This document shows positions 36,505 to 47,569 of a stretch of 64,000 nucleotides of DNA, one piece after another (position 1 is the first letter of the stretch; every line of letters starts with the position of its first letter). This DNA comes from Topomyia yanbarensis (lineage: Eukaryota; Arthropoda; Insecta; Diptera; Culicidae): contig NC_080671.1 of the NCBI RefSeq assembly GCF_030247195.1, forward strand, positions 303,068,504 to 303,132,503, written 5' to 3'. The notes under the pieces are model-generated. The model worked only from the letters and a program-made list of their open reading frames with translations, did not search any database and was not told the DNA's origin. The translations under genes and the position numbers were made by a program.

Positions 36505-37410
36505 CTAAATTGGGATATTTATCGTTTTTATGAAGGTATAAATAAGGGACATATAGGGGAAATCACGAGTTGCCAGCATATCTCGGACTGGTACATTGGG
36601 TGGTCTACCTCGGGCCCGAAGGGATTCCTTTAACTGAGACCTGGCGTCACAATACCCGGCGCACACCCAGACAACGTGTTCGATGTCGTGATAGCCCTCG
36701 TCACAAGCGCACAGACTACTCTCCGCAAGCCCAATACGCCGCAAATGCGCATCCATGGTGTAGTGATTGGACATAAGTCGGGACATTACACGAATAAAAT
36801 CCCGACCCACATCCATCCCCCCGAACCAAGGCTTCGTTGATACCTTTGGGATAATCGAATGTAGCCATCGTCCAAGTTCCCCATTGCTCCACGAGGTTTG
36901 CCAACTGTTGAGCGTCCTCTGACGACAAATACTAAAAAATTCATTGAAGCAGATTGGTCTTTCGTATATGTCACCATTTAATGCGCCCACCTTTGCTAAT
37001 GAGTCGGCCTTTTCATTGCCCGGGATAGAACAATGAGAGGGGACCCAAACAAAGGTAATCTTATAAGATTTTTCAGATAACGTACACAAGGACTCCTGTA
37101 TCTTCCCCAGAAAATACGGTAATTGCTTTTTAGGCTTCACCGCACGAAGAGCCTCGATAGAGCTGAGGCTGTCCGAAACGATGAAGTAGTGATCTGTGGG
37201 CAGAGTGTCGATGATCCCAAGGGTGTACTGAATTGCAGCTAACTCTGCGACGTAAACTGAAGCGGGATCATTGAGCTTGAATGAAGCGGTGATAGTATTG
37301 TTGAAGATACCGAAGCCAGTGGACCCATCGAGATTTGATCCGTCAGTGTAAAACATTTTGTCGCAGTCGACTTCTCGGAATTTATTATAAAATATATTGG
37401 GGATCACCTG
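36505..37410 (-). pseudogene. LINE ORF2 C-terminus with RNase H domain
   Basis: The frame is open to a stop at 36505. RNase H acidic residues are visible: Asp in FYTDGSNLDG, Glu in VYVAELAAIQ, Asp in FIVSDSLSS, and the closing VPSHCSIPGNEKADSLAK. A C-terminal Cys/His cluster (CACDEGYHDIEHVVWVC) follows. RNase H after the reverse transcriptase is typical of I, R1, LOA and some Jockey-group LINEs. The reverse transcriptase and endonuclease are missing, so the piece is nonfunctional. The reading runs about ten codons into the flanking MITE, which is accidental. Confidence 0.88.
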
Positions 37411-37762
37411 AAATCCATACGTTAAATCTATTTGCCTCAAACCGCTTAAAATTCATATGAAGAAGAAATGCTATTGTTATCACGCGAACACATACCTTCT
37501 ATGTGTCAACTGTATAAACTATGTATGCACACACATAAGTTATATGTGCATACTGTTATAGAATGGGGTTTTATGTGCCTAATAGTTATGAAATCGTGAA
37601 CATGTAGACACCATAGACGATGATGACATCGACGGAAACAAAAGAAAACTAATCGACCCACAAGATGCACTAGGCGAGCAGACAAATGGTACCTTGCCAC
37701 GAAAGAAGATCTCACCGCGCAATAGAAAGTTGCGTGGACAAGACCCGAGGGATATTTCGTAA

Positions 37763-37859
37763 TATTTATTTTAATTCATTTTTATTTTTACATATTGTAA
37801 TAATTTAATAGACCCACGGCTCCGGTAAGTTACCACAATGAGCTGTGTCAACTAAACGA
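37763..37859 (+). other. Tail after LINE ORF1
   Basis: The segment holds ACCCACGGCTCCGGTAAGTT and AATGAGCTGTGTCAACTAAA followed by AAATAAAAAA. I associate similar words with 3' tails of Aedes LINEs. It directly follows the ORF1 stop and ends at the start of an oppositely oriented LINE fragment. Confidence 0.45.
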
Positions 37860-38310
37860 AATAAAAAAGGACACTTGTGGCATCTTTTGCTGATGAAGGT
37901 TCATTTGGATGCAGCGAATGCTGCTCTTTGTTTTGGTGTTTTCAGCTGTCGATTTTTGTGGCGTTCCAATTATTTTACCGATGGGTAGTCGCAGACGTTT
38001 AAGTGGCCTTCTTTGACTCAGGATGTGCTTCGGCTCTTGCCGTTTGCGCACCGATCCTCTTCTTGCGTATCAGTTCGTGAGTCGCATACGGTAGGGCGCT
38101 TTTGTGTATAACTCGTGTGATGAGCTGCCACTGATGCACTCGTAACCGTTGCTGCAGGCTTGCTATGACCAGAAGTCCTCCGTGAAGTGTTCCGCGTTGG
38201 GCCACCCACAGGAGCTTTTCCAGTCCATGCTTGTCTAGAACATTCACGCTCGGCGACTACCGGAGCACCCTTCAACTGGCGCATTCTAGGCTTTCCGGGT
38301 ACGTAGTGTT
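37860..38310 (-). pseudogene. LINE fragment: ORF1 end and ORF2 start
   Basis: On the minus strand two overlapping frames (37999-38284 and 37848-38051) give a basic Ser/Thr-rich ORF1 tail. This is followed by RCIQMNLHQQKMPQV, which resembles the first block of the apurinic-type endonuclease of ORF2 (CLQINLHHSKAAT in relatives). It is cut off right after that block. A frame change separates the two parts. Confidence 0.55.
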
Positions 38311-38637
38311 GTACCCTATAAATAAGAACGCGGATTATAGGATCAACTTATTTCTTACTATTTTTAATTTTATGCACGAGGTAACTCTTTCGTTCTAGAG
38401 CAATTGATTTAAACTCCGTATCCACAGGAAAGGGACCGCCAATATTTAAAAAGTACATGTCAAATTGACTGTAATTTAATTACTGGAAAGTTTTTAAGTA
38501 TATACCTTCTGTACTTCAAATAAGAAAAATATTGTGAGTACCGCTTTTATGTACTTTAAATACTTTAAGCACTGAAAACTGACATCCAAGTCAAGTTTTC
38601 AATGTGTGTAAGAAATAAACTTTGGAATGCTATCGGC
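38311..38637. other. Noncoding stretch
   Basis: AT-rich, with no coding frame, inverted end or tandem repeat recognised. Confidence 0.4.
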
Positions 38638-39644
38638 AATTCGACGCTGTTGTGCTATCTTATGACAAGCGCCATTTAGCACTTTTCGAGAAAAACGATT
38701 TTTAAAGTTTGAGATTGAATATCTTAACATTTATAAATGTTAGAAGCTTTTCGGGGAAGGCATTCGATGCTTCTATCTTTTCTGAAGTAAACTCTCGATT
38801 TGTGCGAAGATCGGTTGAGTATATTTACAGTTTTTGTTTAAAATGTAAACCAAAGTCGCTCACATACGTGTCATAAGTGTGTATTGATGAATATGTATGA
38901 CGTGTCACAAATGTGTACAGAAGATTTCATATGAAAATGAATCATAACTGATTCGTAAAATTATGCGTTATAGATCACTATGTCCAATATCATACTTTTC
39001 CATGCGATAGCAGCAATATCAGGTTACAAAATGATGGTATTAGAACACAAAGTTTTTCCAATTTTCCTCCTTTATTCAGGAAAAACAATGAACAAAAATT
39101 GGTTTCATTGACAATTTAGAGACAATGTATATCAAACAATGTTATTGTTGATAGGTGACTAGACGAAACAAATGTTCTTATTGCATAATCCATCACTACA
39201 TTTCGGTATACTTCCCAAAACAAGTGGAAATCTCAAAAGGAAATTTGTCCAATAATCATGAATATATAAGCCAACCATTCCCAGAAAAAAACTATGGTAG
39301 GGAAAGTTTTGGTCCCGAGACAAGAACCTAATGCTTATGGTTGATCTGCATAGGAATTACTTATGTCATCAGAGACATCTATTGGCTTGCTATAAGCTTT
39401 TCGGCTTATAGCAAACCAACAAACTAAGAATGTTGTATCTTTTTTCTTTGTGATAAGATAGCACAACTCGATCACTCGAGAAATTGGCGCTTGTCATAAT
39501 CGTGTTTCGCTATATATCAGCAACCCAGCAGAATTTTAAAATTCTGAAAACGCGACTTTATGGCGATTTTAAAACTTATGGCATATCTAACTCAGTTCAC
39601 CCCAAAATGGCGTTTGTCATAAGATAGCACAACAGCGACGAATT
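38638..39644 (+). mobile_element. Long-TIR nonautonomous element, family A copy 2
   Basis: The 1007-bp element starts AATTCGACGCTGTTGTGCTA and its right end, read inversely, starts AATTCGTCGCTGTTGTGCTA. The inverted repeats continue through TCTTATGACAARCGCCATTT, about 40 bp. An extra internal TIR-like segment lies at about 39450-39500 (GATAAGATAGCACAAC...GGCGCTTGTCATAA). It matches the inverted copy at 12768-13440. No coding capacity. Confidence 0.8.
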
Positions 39645-39812
39645 AGCAACTTGTCACTAGCCGGCGCTATGAACGCCCAGCAATCGCTATACGGAACTTG
39701 CATGCAAACTTGGATAAAATAGTGATTCACGCATGCGAATCTGCGTGCGATGGTGGTTCAACGTATTTTCACTCAAATGTTTATACAGGTTTTTTGGAAA
39801 AGTTTGTTCTAG

Positions 39813-40102
39813 CCAAGGGGTGAGTCGCTTAGCACAAATCGAATTGTGCTCACAAACAAACAGCGTGGTAGCTTATTCCGCAATGTGCCACGATGTGCCA
39901 TGGTGTTCAGTAAAACAAAAGCAATTGATGCTATGATTATTTAACTACACTTTGTTGGCAGTTTTTAAGTTGTCAAAAGTGTGCCTCATTGTGCCACACA
40001 TTTTGGTAACGAGTGAAACGATCGTGTATTACTGTGAATAGTAATCTTTTATCGTGTTATCGTAGGCGATACAGTGTGTATGGCACATTGTTCACCCCTT
40101 GG
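39813..40102. mobile_element. 290-bp TIR element with TTCTAG duplication
   Basis: Perfect 11-bp inverted ends CCAAGGGGTGA are flanked by direct repeats TTCTAG (39807-39812 and 40103-40108). The interior repeats the word GTGCCAC/GTGCCAT/GTGCCTC several times. Noncoding. The superfamily is not identifiable from ends this short. Confidence 0.68.
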
Positions 40103-40345
40103 TTCTAGCTTATATGTTCCTGTTCTCTGTGCTTTAAGTACTTGTACAAAGACGTTAATTACATTAAATATCACATTAAGTTCAACAGAAGTAGTTTTTT
40201 TGCTTTCATTAATTACTCTAATTACATTCAAAATACGCAGGTATTTGCAATACAACGCACTTAAACCTGCTAGTGCTGGCCCCTCGGTTCAGTGGGTCCC
40301 TCTATGGGATTCGACTAAGTGCGAAACGAACAAATTTGCGCTCAA

Positions 40346-40673
40346 CACTCAAAAAAAGTAAACGTTATGCCTATTGATTTTACACATAGATTTTTGCAAT
40401 TAACGGAGGCATATAGACACTATTTGCTGGCACAAAAAACCTAATGTGTGTATTTACAAGAAATATTAATCTTACATTCACATTTCATAACTATAAGGCA
40501 CATAAAACCCCATTCTATAACAATATGCACATATAACTTATGTGTGTGCATACATAGTTTATATAGTTGACACATAGAAGGTATGTGTGCGCGTGATAAC
40601 AATAGCATTTCTTCTTCATATGAATTTTAAGCGGTTTGAGGCAAATAGAATTAACGTTTGGATTTTTTTCAGT
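40346..40673. mobile_element. 328-bp MITE, family B copy 2
   Basis: It is nearly identical to 27235-27563 along its full length, starting CACTCAAAAAAAGTAAACG and ending GGATTTTTTTCAGT. No clean TA duplication is visible here. It abuts the LINE fragment starting at 40674. Confidence 0.82.
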
Positions 40674-40868
40674 AAAGGCACAATAAAGTGCTTTTATTGG
40701 TAAACCTCACAGTGACTCTAAAAATGAATCCCAGTAGCTTAGAGGCCTTAGAAATAGTGTACTCGATGTGGTGCCTGAAGTTTAGTTTGGGATTTATGAA
40801 AACTCCTAAATTTTTAACAGATGATTCCCGTTTGGTCGTTTAAATATAGCAAAAATATGAAAGGTCCT

Positions 40869-41393
40869 TGTCGTGTCCCGGCTTAGATTTGGAGCGAAAA
40901 TCCATTTTACGTCCGTTCTTCTATACGCTACTCCGAAAACTGACTGTTTGTCGCGAAGAAGGTTCTTGTTTTTTCAACTACCCACCGTAACCAAAGTAAC
41001 AGAATCCTGAGGATTTTGTGAGAAGTACGTTTCCAAAAACTAATTGTTTGTCGCTTAGCACGTTCCTATTTACAGTAACCAACGTAACGGATCGTGGAAC
41101 CACGCTTCAACAAGAGATTTGCTTTCTGGTTCAAGCGTCTAGTTTCTAGGGAGACGAAATTTTCCAAGCAACGGTGTTTGTGGAATCGCGCTTTGTCGAG
41201 TGTGTCATGTCGATCTCCTTGTTGTTTTATGCGGGTGTATATTATATCATATTCACATTTTCTATGTTGCAATGAAGCATAAAAACTAACCGTTAGCGCG
41301 TCTTTTATGCACATAGTTTAGGTACATTGAAACAATTATTTCACTTTCTTTATCTTTTTTTTTTATTTTGCCTTATCTATCATATATACTACA
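40869..41393 (-). repeat. 3' LTR of the 40.87-kb gypsy element
   Basis: 525 bp, TG...CA boundaries. It is the left copy because the element is inverted. It differs from the other LTR at about four positions plus a T-run length change. Confidence 0.93.
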
Positions 41394-41551
41394 ATTCATC
41401 CATCCCCTACTCTAGATGATGTTTTGTTAAACATTAAAGATACATAGTCAATGGACGGGATCATTCAGTATATTTACTAGTGTATGTTAACAATGTATTA
41501 TGTGTTTCAATTTGCATTAAATAGTAAGAACAATTGGTTTCAAAAGTCTAT

Positions 41552-44500
41552 CTATTGGTACACGTGATATATAAAGTTATCATTAAACCTAGCTGGTTTG
41601 CGAATATCTCTCTTTGGTCTCTTTGGACAGGCGTTGGATACATCTATCGAATGATCGTTTGGTTCATCCAAAGGCACAGTTGGCAACGAATCGAAATCAG
41701 TGATGGGCTCTACAACATTTTCGTCAGAATCCTTCAATAATTCAATTAATCCAGAAACCTTTTTAACGTCCTGAATGTTACGTGCGTACTGTATACCGTC
41801 TTCGTTTCTGATAACTACTTTGGCTCCATGACGCTTTAGAACGGTAAATGTTTCCGAAGAGAACGTTGGGTCTATTTTGCTTTTCTTTGGAATCGAAACG
41901 ATGACTTTATCCCCGACTACAATGTCACTGCATTTTGCTCCTCTATGCTGATCTGCATACTGCTTACTTATTAATTTAGCCACGTCATCAGTATCTCGAA
42001 CATCTGATCTGTCCAAGTCTCCGCAATCTTTCGCGTCCCACAAACTTGGAAATGTGCCACGATATTTCCAGCCGACGAGAAGCTCAAAGGGTGTTACTCC
42101 TAATCGTGCATGAGGTTTCACGGTGTTGTGGACGTGTACATATTCCTGCAAGGCTTTTCTCCAATCATATCCGCTTTCTTTTGCTCCAGCGAGGACCTTT
42201 ATTATCCCTTGGTTTTGTCTTTCGACTAAACCATTCGATTGTGGGTGCAGAGGGATCGACTTATAGACTTTGACACCTTTGGATTCCCAATAGCTGATAA
42301 ACTCGTGTCCTTGAAACGGTGGACCGTTATCGCTCTGTAGCGTTAAAGGAAGTCCCCAAACGTGAAAGATCTTCGATAGTGAAGAATTCGTTGTTTTCGC
42401 GTCTATAGCCTTAATTTCCATAACGGACAAATATCTCGAATATGTATCAACACATACCAGAAGCTCACCGGATCCACATCCGGGAACCGATAGAAAATCG
42501 ATTTGTAACATTTGCCAAGGCCCATCTGGCAGCTTACGACTTGTAAGAGGAATGGGTGGATTCTTTTTTGATATTACAAGACATACCCTACATTCTTTGA
42601 CGAATTTCTCTACGTCCTTGCTCATTCCCGGCCACCAGAAGTACTCTCGCAAGATGCGTTTCATAGCTGCACAGCCAATGTGCCCTTGATGTGCAGTTGC
42701 CAAAGCCTTTGAACGGAGGCTGCCAGGGAGCACGGTTTTGTCATCTTTGAATACAATTGATCCGAAAATTCGCAAAACTTTACAATGCACCTCAAACCGC
42801 CGAAGGTGTTCTGGCCATATTCCAGAGGTTAAAGCTGCTCTTACTGTGCATAGATCTTCATCGGATTCGGAAGCAAACTCAATGTCTTTCCAAGTGATAT
42901 TCATATATCCACTGTCTACAGCGTATAAAACATGTTTATCGTTATCATCGTCGAAAGGTTCATCGCTTTGTGTCCTTGCTATCAGGTGAGATAATGCATC
43001 TGCTAAATTTAAATGACTAGGAACACGTTTGACTAAAAAATCGAATGACTGAAGTCGTAGTGCCCACGACTCAGCACGGGTTATTGCGCGTTTGCTTGAT
43101 CTATGTCCATTCCCGAAAATAAATTCATTGGCCTCTGAATCTGTCCGAATAGTAAACGATTTACTAGTCAGGTAAAAAGCAGGGACCATAGCCAAGGCTT
43201 CTTTTTGCGTTTGAGGATATTTTTTCTCCGTATCCGACAATGCCTTTGAAGCGCATGAAATTATTCGAGGTTTTTCTTCTTCGTCAAACTGGATTAGTAC
43301 TGCTCCTAGACCTATAGGCGTTACGTGATTTGGATGGAAATATCCCAACCGAGCGATGGATTTCAGTGATTCAAACTTCAAATAGAGAAACTCATCTTCT
43401 TCTGCTTTAGACCAATAAAATGTGTCAGACTTTGCTAATAACCTCAACATTTCCGTTTTATCTGTCCTTTTTAATATAAATCTCTCTGTGAAATTCACCA
43501 GGCCCAAAAAACTCTTCACCTCCAATTGCGTTTCAGGTCTGCGAAATTCTCTGATCGCTCGTAATTTTTCATCCTCTACTCGCATTCCATCATGTGACAA
43601 AAGAAACCCAATAAATTTCACGGATTGTTGTGCAATAACGCATTTATCGACGTTTATGCTTACTCGATGCTCCTTTAGTCTGCGTAATACTTCTTTCAAG
43701 TTTTCGTCGTGCTCTTTTTTTTCCATGCACTAAAATATCGTCAAGGTAATTTCTAACACCGCGACAGCCATTTAGAATTTTTGTCTGTAGTATCTCCTGA
43801 AAAATGTCGGGAGCGTTACAGAGATCGAAGGGTAGCCTTTTGAAACGGAAAGTAGAACTTCCGGCGAAAAAATTTGTAAGATGTCTTGATTTTTCAGCTT
43901 ATTCCACATGGAAAAAGGCACTGGTCAAATCAATAGTAGAAAACCAAGTTGAACCGTGTAAATCTGAGAGAATTTCTTCTAGAATCGGCATTCTGAACGG
44001 AGTCCGTATAATTGACTTATTGGGTCCTCTCAAGTCCACGACGAGTCTGATATCGTCCTTACCTTTAGGTACTACTAGCAGGGACGAACAAAATGACCTG
44101 TCCATCGGATCGATAACTTGCTCAATAATGCCGGAAGACAGCAGATTATTCAATCTACGTTCTGTTTCTGCCCGGAAAGCCAACGGAATATTCGTATATA
44201 TGTTACTTGAAGGTGGTTTGGTTCTGTCATAATCAAGGACAACAGCAGGTACATTGAATTTCGGGAATTCATCAAAAGATTCCACAGCGAAAATTTCACC
44301 CGGAAACGGCTTGTTTGCACCATCGTTAGGTGATGAGCAATGGATTGGGACATTTAGCCCGATCTGCAGCACACTATAACGGATCGCTGTTTTTCTACTA
44401 AGTAACGGTTTGACATTGTTAATAACATAGAACTTTTCGAGAAATTGCGGACGATCCTCCGATATGAATAATTCGGCCACGAAGGATGCCACAACCGCGA

Positions 44501-44840
44501 TCTCGCCAGGACTTGCATATGCCTTCAACGGTTTGTCTGCACCCTTGGTGACATCGAATAAACGATCTTTAGACTGTGCACAACTCGTCAAGAGCTCATA
44601 CACATCTTCTCCAACGGTGTTCACTTCTGCCCCAGAATCTATTAAGAACTCGACGCATATCCCAGCGATACAACCAACAATAATCCCGCTTTGGTTTTCC
44701 GTTTGTTCGCCACATTTCATATTGGAAATTCCGTTAATTTCTTTCTGTAATAAGATACCTGTTAGGGCCAGTCTACTTGTCGTAAGTAATTGATCATCCA
44801 TGCGTTTGCGTTTTGATATAGAGTCCGTTGATAAAGGCAA
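41552..44840 (-). pseudogene. Gypsy pol: protease, RT, RNase H, integrase
   Basis: The first part (44840-43899) has the aspartic protease box FLIDSGAEVNTV and the first RT blocks (IRLVVDLRGPN; FSTIDLTSAFFHVE). It then meets TAA at 43899-43901. The reading continues in the same frame to the catalytic NYLDDILVHG. An eight-A run (43715-43722 on the + strand) then changes frame into the second part (43726-41552). That part has the last RT blocks (FIGFLLSHDGMRV), RNase H-like LGAVLIQFD and FTIRTDSE, an integrase zinc site (HQGHIGCAAMKR...C-x2-C), DDE residues in LQIDFL, LQSDNGPP and GLVERQNQ, and a tail ending RFNDNFIYHVYQ. Only these two lesions were noticed. Confidence 0.93.
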
Positions 44841-45005
44841 GCCTGTAGGCGATTTTGATATTGAAATTTCAAATTGACCAGAACATATTTGTATTTATTT
44901 ACTCCTTAACAACAAAGATACAGTAACTAATTCTAAATCAAAACATTTAATACAAGTGATGAAATCGGATCGCAGTGGACTAATCAATAATCAAGGTAGT
45001 GCTAA

Positions 45006-46292
45006 TTATTCACTTACGGCATTGTTGTCTTCGTTTGGATTGTCCTCCTTAACCAATACGGCAATTCTTTTTGCTTTTGGTGTAATTTCATTCTCGTAAT
45101 CGCATTCACGTTTCATAGTTGTTGGCGATGGCATCTCTCGACAAGCACGTTCAATGTGGCCGATATTTTGACAGTTTCGACAGATCTTACTTAAAGCGTG
45201 ACAAGCAGAAGGCAGATGAAATTTGCTGGTGCATCTCCAACACGGGTTTCTAGCTGCTTCGGAGATTCTACCCGTACCTGAGCGCTGAAAGTAACCTCTA
45301 TCTCGATTGTTCCACCACTTGCTGAAGTTCCCAGCCTGTTCGTAGCCAATCCTGCGTGAGCTATCTCCCTTTGAATGGTTGTCCGTACGATTCAAATACC
45401 TGGATTTAGCCTGTCCACTTGAAACAGCAGCTACTTCTGCATACGTTACCGCTTGTGGGTGATTTTTTTTGAAAATTTCCTCGTTTGCTTTGTCCACCTC
45501 GTATGCGCGTATCTTCTCGATAAGATCAGTAATCGTTCCTCCTTTTCGCAGAAGTTTCCTACCTGCTTCGCGAACTTTTAAATTCAAGGCGTGCAACTGG
45601 ATTACATCCGCCACGTTTTCAGCTAAGTGCTCTTCCTCAAAGTCACACAACTTAGCGGACGCAATAATCCGCTTGACATATTTCATGTCCGATTCGCCGA
45701 CTTTCTGTGAAGTCGATCGCAACTTCTGGCGTTGTAGAAACTTGTACTCGCGAGATCCAAAATAGTACTTTAGACGACTGACAGCATTCGAATAAGGGGC
45801 AGTAATTACATCGGGCGCATCGGATGGTGCGGTGGTACTGTCCAGAAGCTCCAGAAGCTTAGGACCTGCTTTCACTTTGAAGACGTTCATTTTTGTTGTT
45901 TCATCGATTATCCCCACAAGCTGAAACGATGCCTCTATCATCTCCTTCCAATTATCAAAGCACTTTCTATCTATCTCGTCTTCATTTTCTGAAGGTTTGC
46001 ATTCTGCCACGTTCAGTGAAGCCACTGATAAATTATTTACAGATGTCATGAACAGGGATTCGCCGTCGCTAATCTGCCGATCATCGCGCATCGTAGAATT
46101 ACCACGCGTGAAATCAACTTGCGCGTCATGAATAGCGTAGGCCTCTTCAAGTTCACGTTTATCTGTTTTTGCTTTTTTTAATTTTGAAACCAGGCAAGCC
46201 GTTCGTTTTTTCTCCGATTCGAGTGCTTTTTTTAAAACTTGTAATTCTTTCTTAGAGGGTCCGTTCCATTTCCTAAAAATACAATGGAACAT
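45006..46292 (-). CDS. Gypsy gag polyprotein
   Basis: An open frame of 428 codons from an ATG at 46292. A Lys/Glu-rich coiled-coil-like N-terminus (KKALESEKKRTACLVSKLK) precedes a capsid-like region (WKEMIEASFQLVGI; LKYYFGSREYKFLQRQKLR). Two zinc knuckles follow, CWRCTSKFHLPSAC and CRNCQNIGHIERAC, both C-x2-C-x4-H-x4-C. Gag would form the retrotransposon particle and package RNA. The frame ends DNNAVSE stop, overlapping a GTAAGT donor-like word. Pol starts about 165 bp later in a different frame. An alternative start at an internal ATG is possible. Confidence 0.88.
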   Translation of the reverse strand: MFHCIFRKWNGPSKKELQVLKKALESEKKRTACLVSKLKKAKTDKRELEEAYAIHDAQVDFTRGNSTMRDDRQISDGESLFMTSVNNLSVASLNVAECKPSENEDEIDRKCFDNWKEMIEASFQLVGIIDETTKMNVFKVKAGPKLLELLDSTTAPSDAPDVITAPYSNAVSRLKYYFGSREYKFLQRQKLRSTSQKVGESDMKYVKRIIASAKLCDFEEEHLAENVADVIQLHALNLKVREAGRKLLRKGGTITDLIEKIRAYEVDKANEEIFKKNHPQAVTYAEVAAVSSGQAKSRYLNRTDNHSKGDSSRRIGYEQAGNFSKWWNNRDRGYFQRSGTGRISEAARNPCWRCTSKFHLPSACHALSKICRNCQNIGHIERACREMPSPTTMKRECDYENEITPKAKRIAVLVKEDNPNEDNNAVSE

Positions 46293-47045
46293 TTTAGGAC
46301 TTTAATACATACTTTATGTTTATGATTCTTCATTTATATATTCTTTATCGGCAATCAAAAACGAGAATGGCATGGTTATATTGCAATAACCACGGTTTTA
46401 ACATTAGTTTTCCATACAATTGATTTAAAACTGCAGGAATGATAATCATTGTCCAGCGCAGAGGTCAATGAGTCCCGCTCAAGGGTTGTATAACGACTAT
46501 TCTCGCAGCCACTCAAAGTTGCTGTTCCCTCACGAGGGAACTCATCCACGCACGCAGGCGTAATTTTGAATCATTCAGCCACACCAAGCTGTTGGTCCCT
46601 CTCGGGGGAAGATTTTGTCATAGGATTAACGCATTTAAACGTAATGTACTGCCCATGATCGCATATCAGTCCCATAAAGATAGGAAATCCCATAGAAAAC
46701 GGGACAACTATGCGATCATGGTTAGTATATTTGAAATTGAATTTTAGTTTTACCAATGGGTTTGTTCCGCTCGAGGAAGCTATTTCAATAACCAGTACAG
46801 GCACTCAAGCGTACGATCATGAATTGAGCATTATTGGTGAAAATTTATGCTCTTATATAATTTTCCAAAGATGGAATCGCCATATTGGAAGTTCAAATTT
46901 AGATAATTTACACGCCGTTTTCGGAAACTTGTACAAGTCGTTCTGAGATCCAAAATACTGCTAAAATGGTTGCCGCTACTATCTATTGGACCCAAATTTC
47001 CGATGAAACAGAATACTTACTTCCCCGGAGCGTGTTTTGCGCCAT
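46293..47045 (-). other. Gypsy leader region with primer site
   Basis: Next to the 5' LTR the minus strand reads ATGGCGCAAAACACGCTCC, a TGGCGC-type primer-binding site. Further in are repeated GCTGTTCCCTCACGAGGG / GTTGGTCCCTCTCGGGGG words (about 46500-46620). An inverted repeat lies at 46656-46722, CATGATCGCATATCAGTCCC against GGGACAACTATGCGATCATG. This is either leader structure or a tiny MITE. No gene. Confidence 0.6.
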
Positions 47046-47569
47046 TGTCGTGTCCCGGCTTAGATTTGGAGCGAAAATCCATTTTACGTCCGTTCTTCTA
47101 TACGCTACTCCGAAAACTGACTGTTTGTCGCGAAGAAGGTTCTTGTTTTTTCAACTACCCACCGTAACCAAAGTAACAGAATCCTGAGGATTTTGTGAGA
47201 AATATGTTTCCAAAAACTAACTGTTTGTCGCTTAGCACGTTCCTATTTACAGTAACCAACGTAACGGATCGTGGAACCACGCTTCAACAAGAGATTTGCT
47301 TTCTGGTTCAAGCGTCTAGTTTCTAGGGAGACGAAATTTTCCAAGCAACGGTGTTTGTGGAATCGCGCTTTGTCGAGTGTGTCATGTCGATCTCCTTGTT
47401 GTTTTATGCGGGTGTATATTATATCATATTCACATTTTCTATGTTGCAATGAAGCATAGAAACTAACCGTTAGCGCGTCTTTTATGCACATAGTTTAGGT
47501 ACATTGAAACAATTATTTCACTTTCTTTATCTTTTTTTTTATTTTGCCTTATCTATCATATATACTACA
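47046..47569 (-). repeat. 5' LTR of the 40.87-kb gypsy element
   Basis: 524 bp, identical boundaries to the left copy, followed at the right by the target duplication GTCCT (47570-47574). Confidence 0.93.

Larger units (their letters stand above)
35636..37410 (-). mobile_element. 5'-truncated I-group LINE with RNase H
   Basis: The element is bounded by a 13-bp target duplication, AAATCCATACGTT (35623-35635 and 37411-37423). A T-run at the left is the poly-A tail on the minus strand. It carries only the C-terminal RNase H part of ORF2 and a 3' untranslated region with tandem repeats and a G-run of about 16. The 5' truncation lies directly at the right duplication. Confidence 0.88.
35614..37594 (-). 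mobile_element. Family B MITE copy 3, split by a LINE
   Basis: The left piece 35614-35635 (CACTGAAAAAAATCCATACG) and the right piece 37411-37594 are an inverted copy of the 27235 element. They are interrupted by the LINE at 35636-37410. The far end is lost, with similarity stopping at about 37594. The MITE itself sits in the LINE ORF1 reading, giving three nested events. Confidence 0.75.
34734..37762 (+). pseudogene. LINE ORF1 nucleic-acid-binding protein, interrupted
   Basis: Starts MSEFDEKALLRSNTAVVDLR. It continues with SMSQFGEV-type and RVERPIPSHLTI-type blocks found in ORF1 proteins of R1/LOA/Jockey-group LINEs, then a zinc knuckle CKYCNQAAHNGTPC (C-x2-C-x4-H-x4-C), then a Ser/Thr-rich tail. 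Frame changes occur at about 34945 and 35290, and a TAG follows AKPRLAEI. The reading is cut at 35613 by a MITE and resumes at about 37595 (DDDDIDGNKRKLIDPQDALG), ending at TAA 37760-37762. What follows looks like a 3' tail and not an ORF2, so the element may have had ORF1 only. A related fragment lies at 60020-60150. Confidence 0.7.
40869..47569 (-). mobile_element. Complete Ty3/gypsy retrotransposon, mutated pol
   Basis: The element is 6701 bp, with LTRs of about 525 bp (TGTCGTGTCC...TATACTACA) and 5-bp duplication GTCCT at 40864-40868 and 47570-47574. Order on the minus strand: 5' LTR, TGGCGC primer site, leader, gag, protease, reverse transcriptase, RNase H, integrase, 3' LTR. No env-like frame. 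About four substitutions and one indel between LTRs were seen. One stop and one frame change disable pol. Confidence 0.95.
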
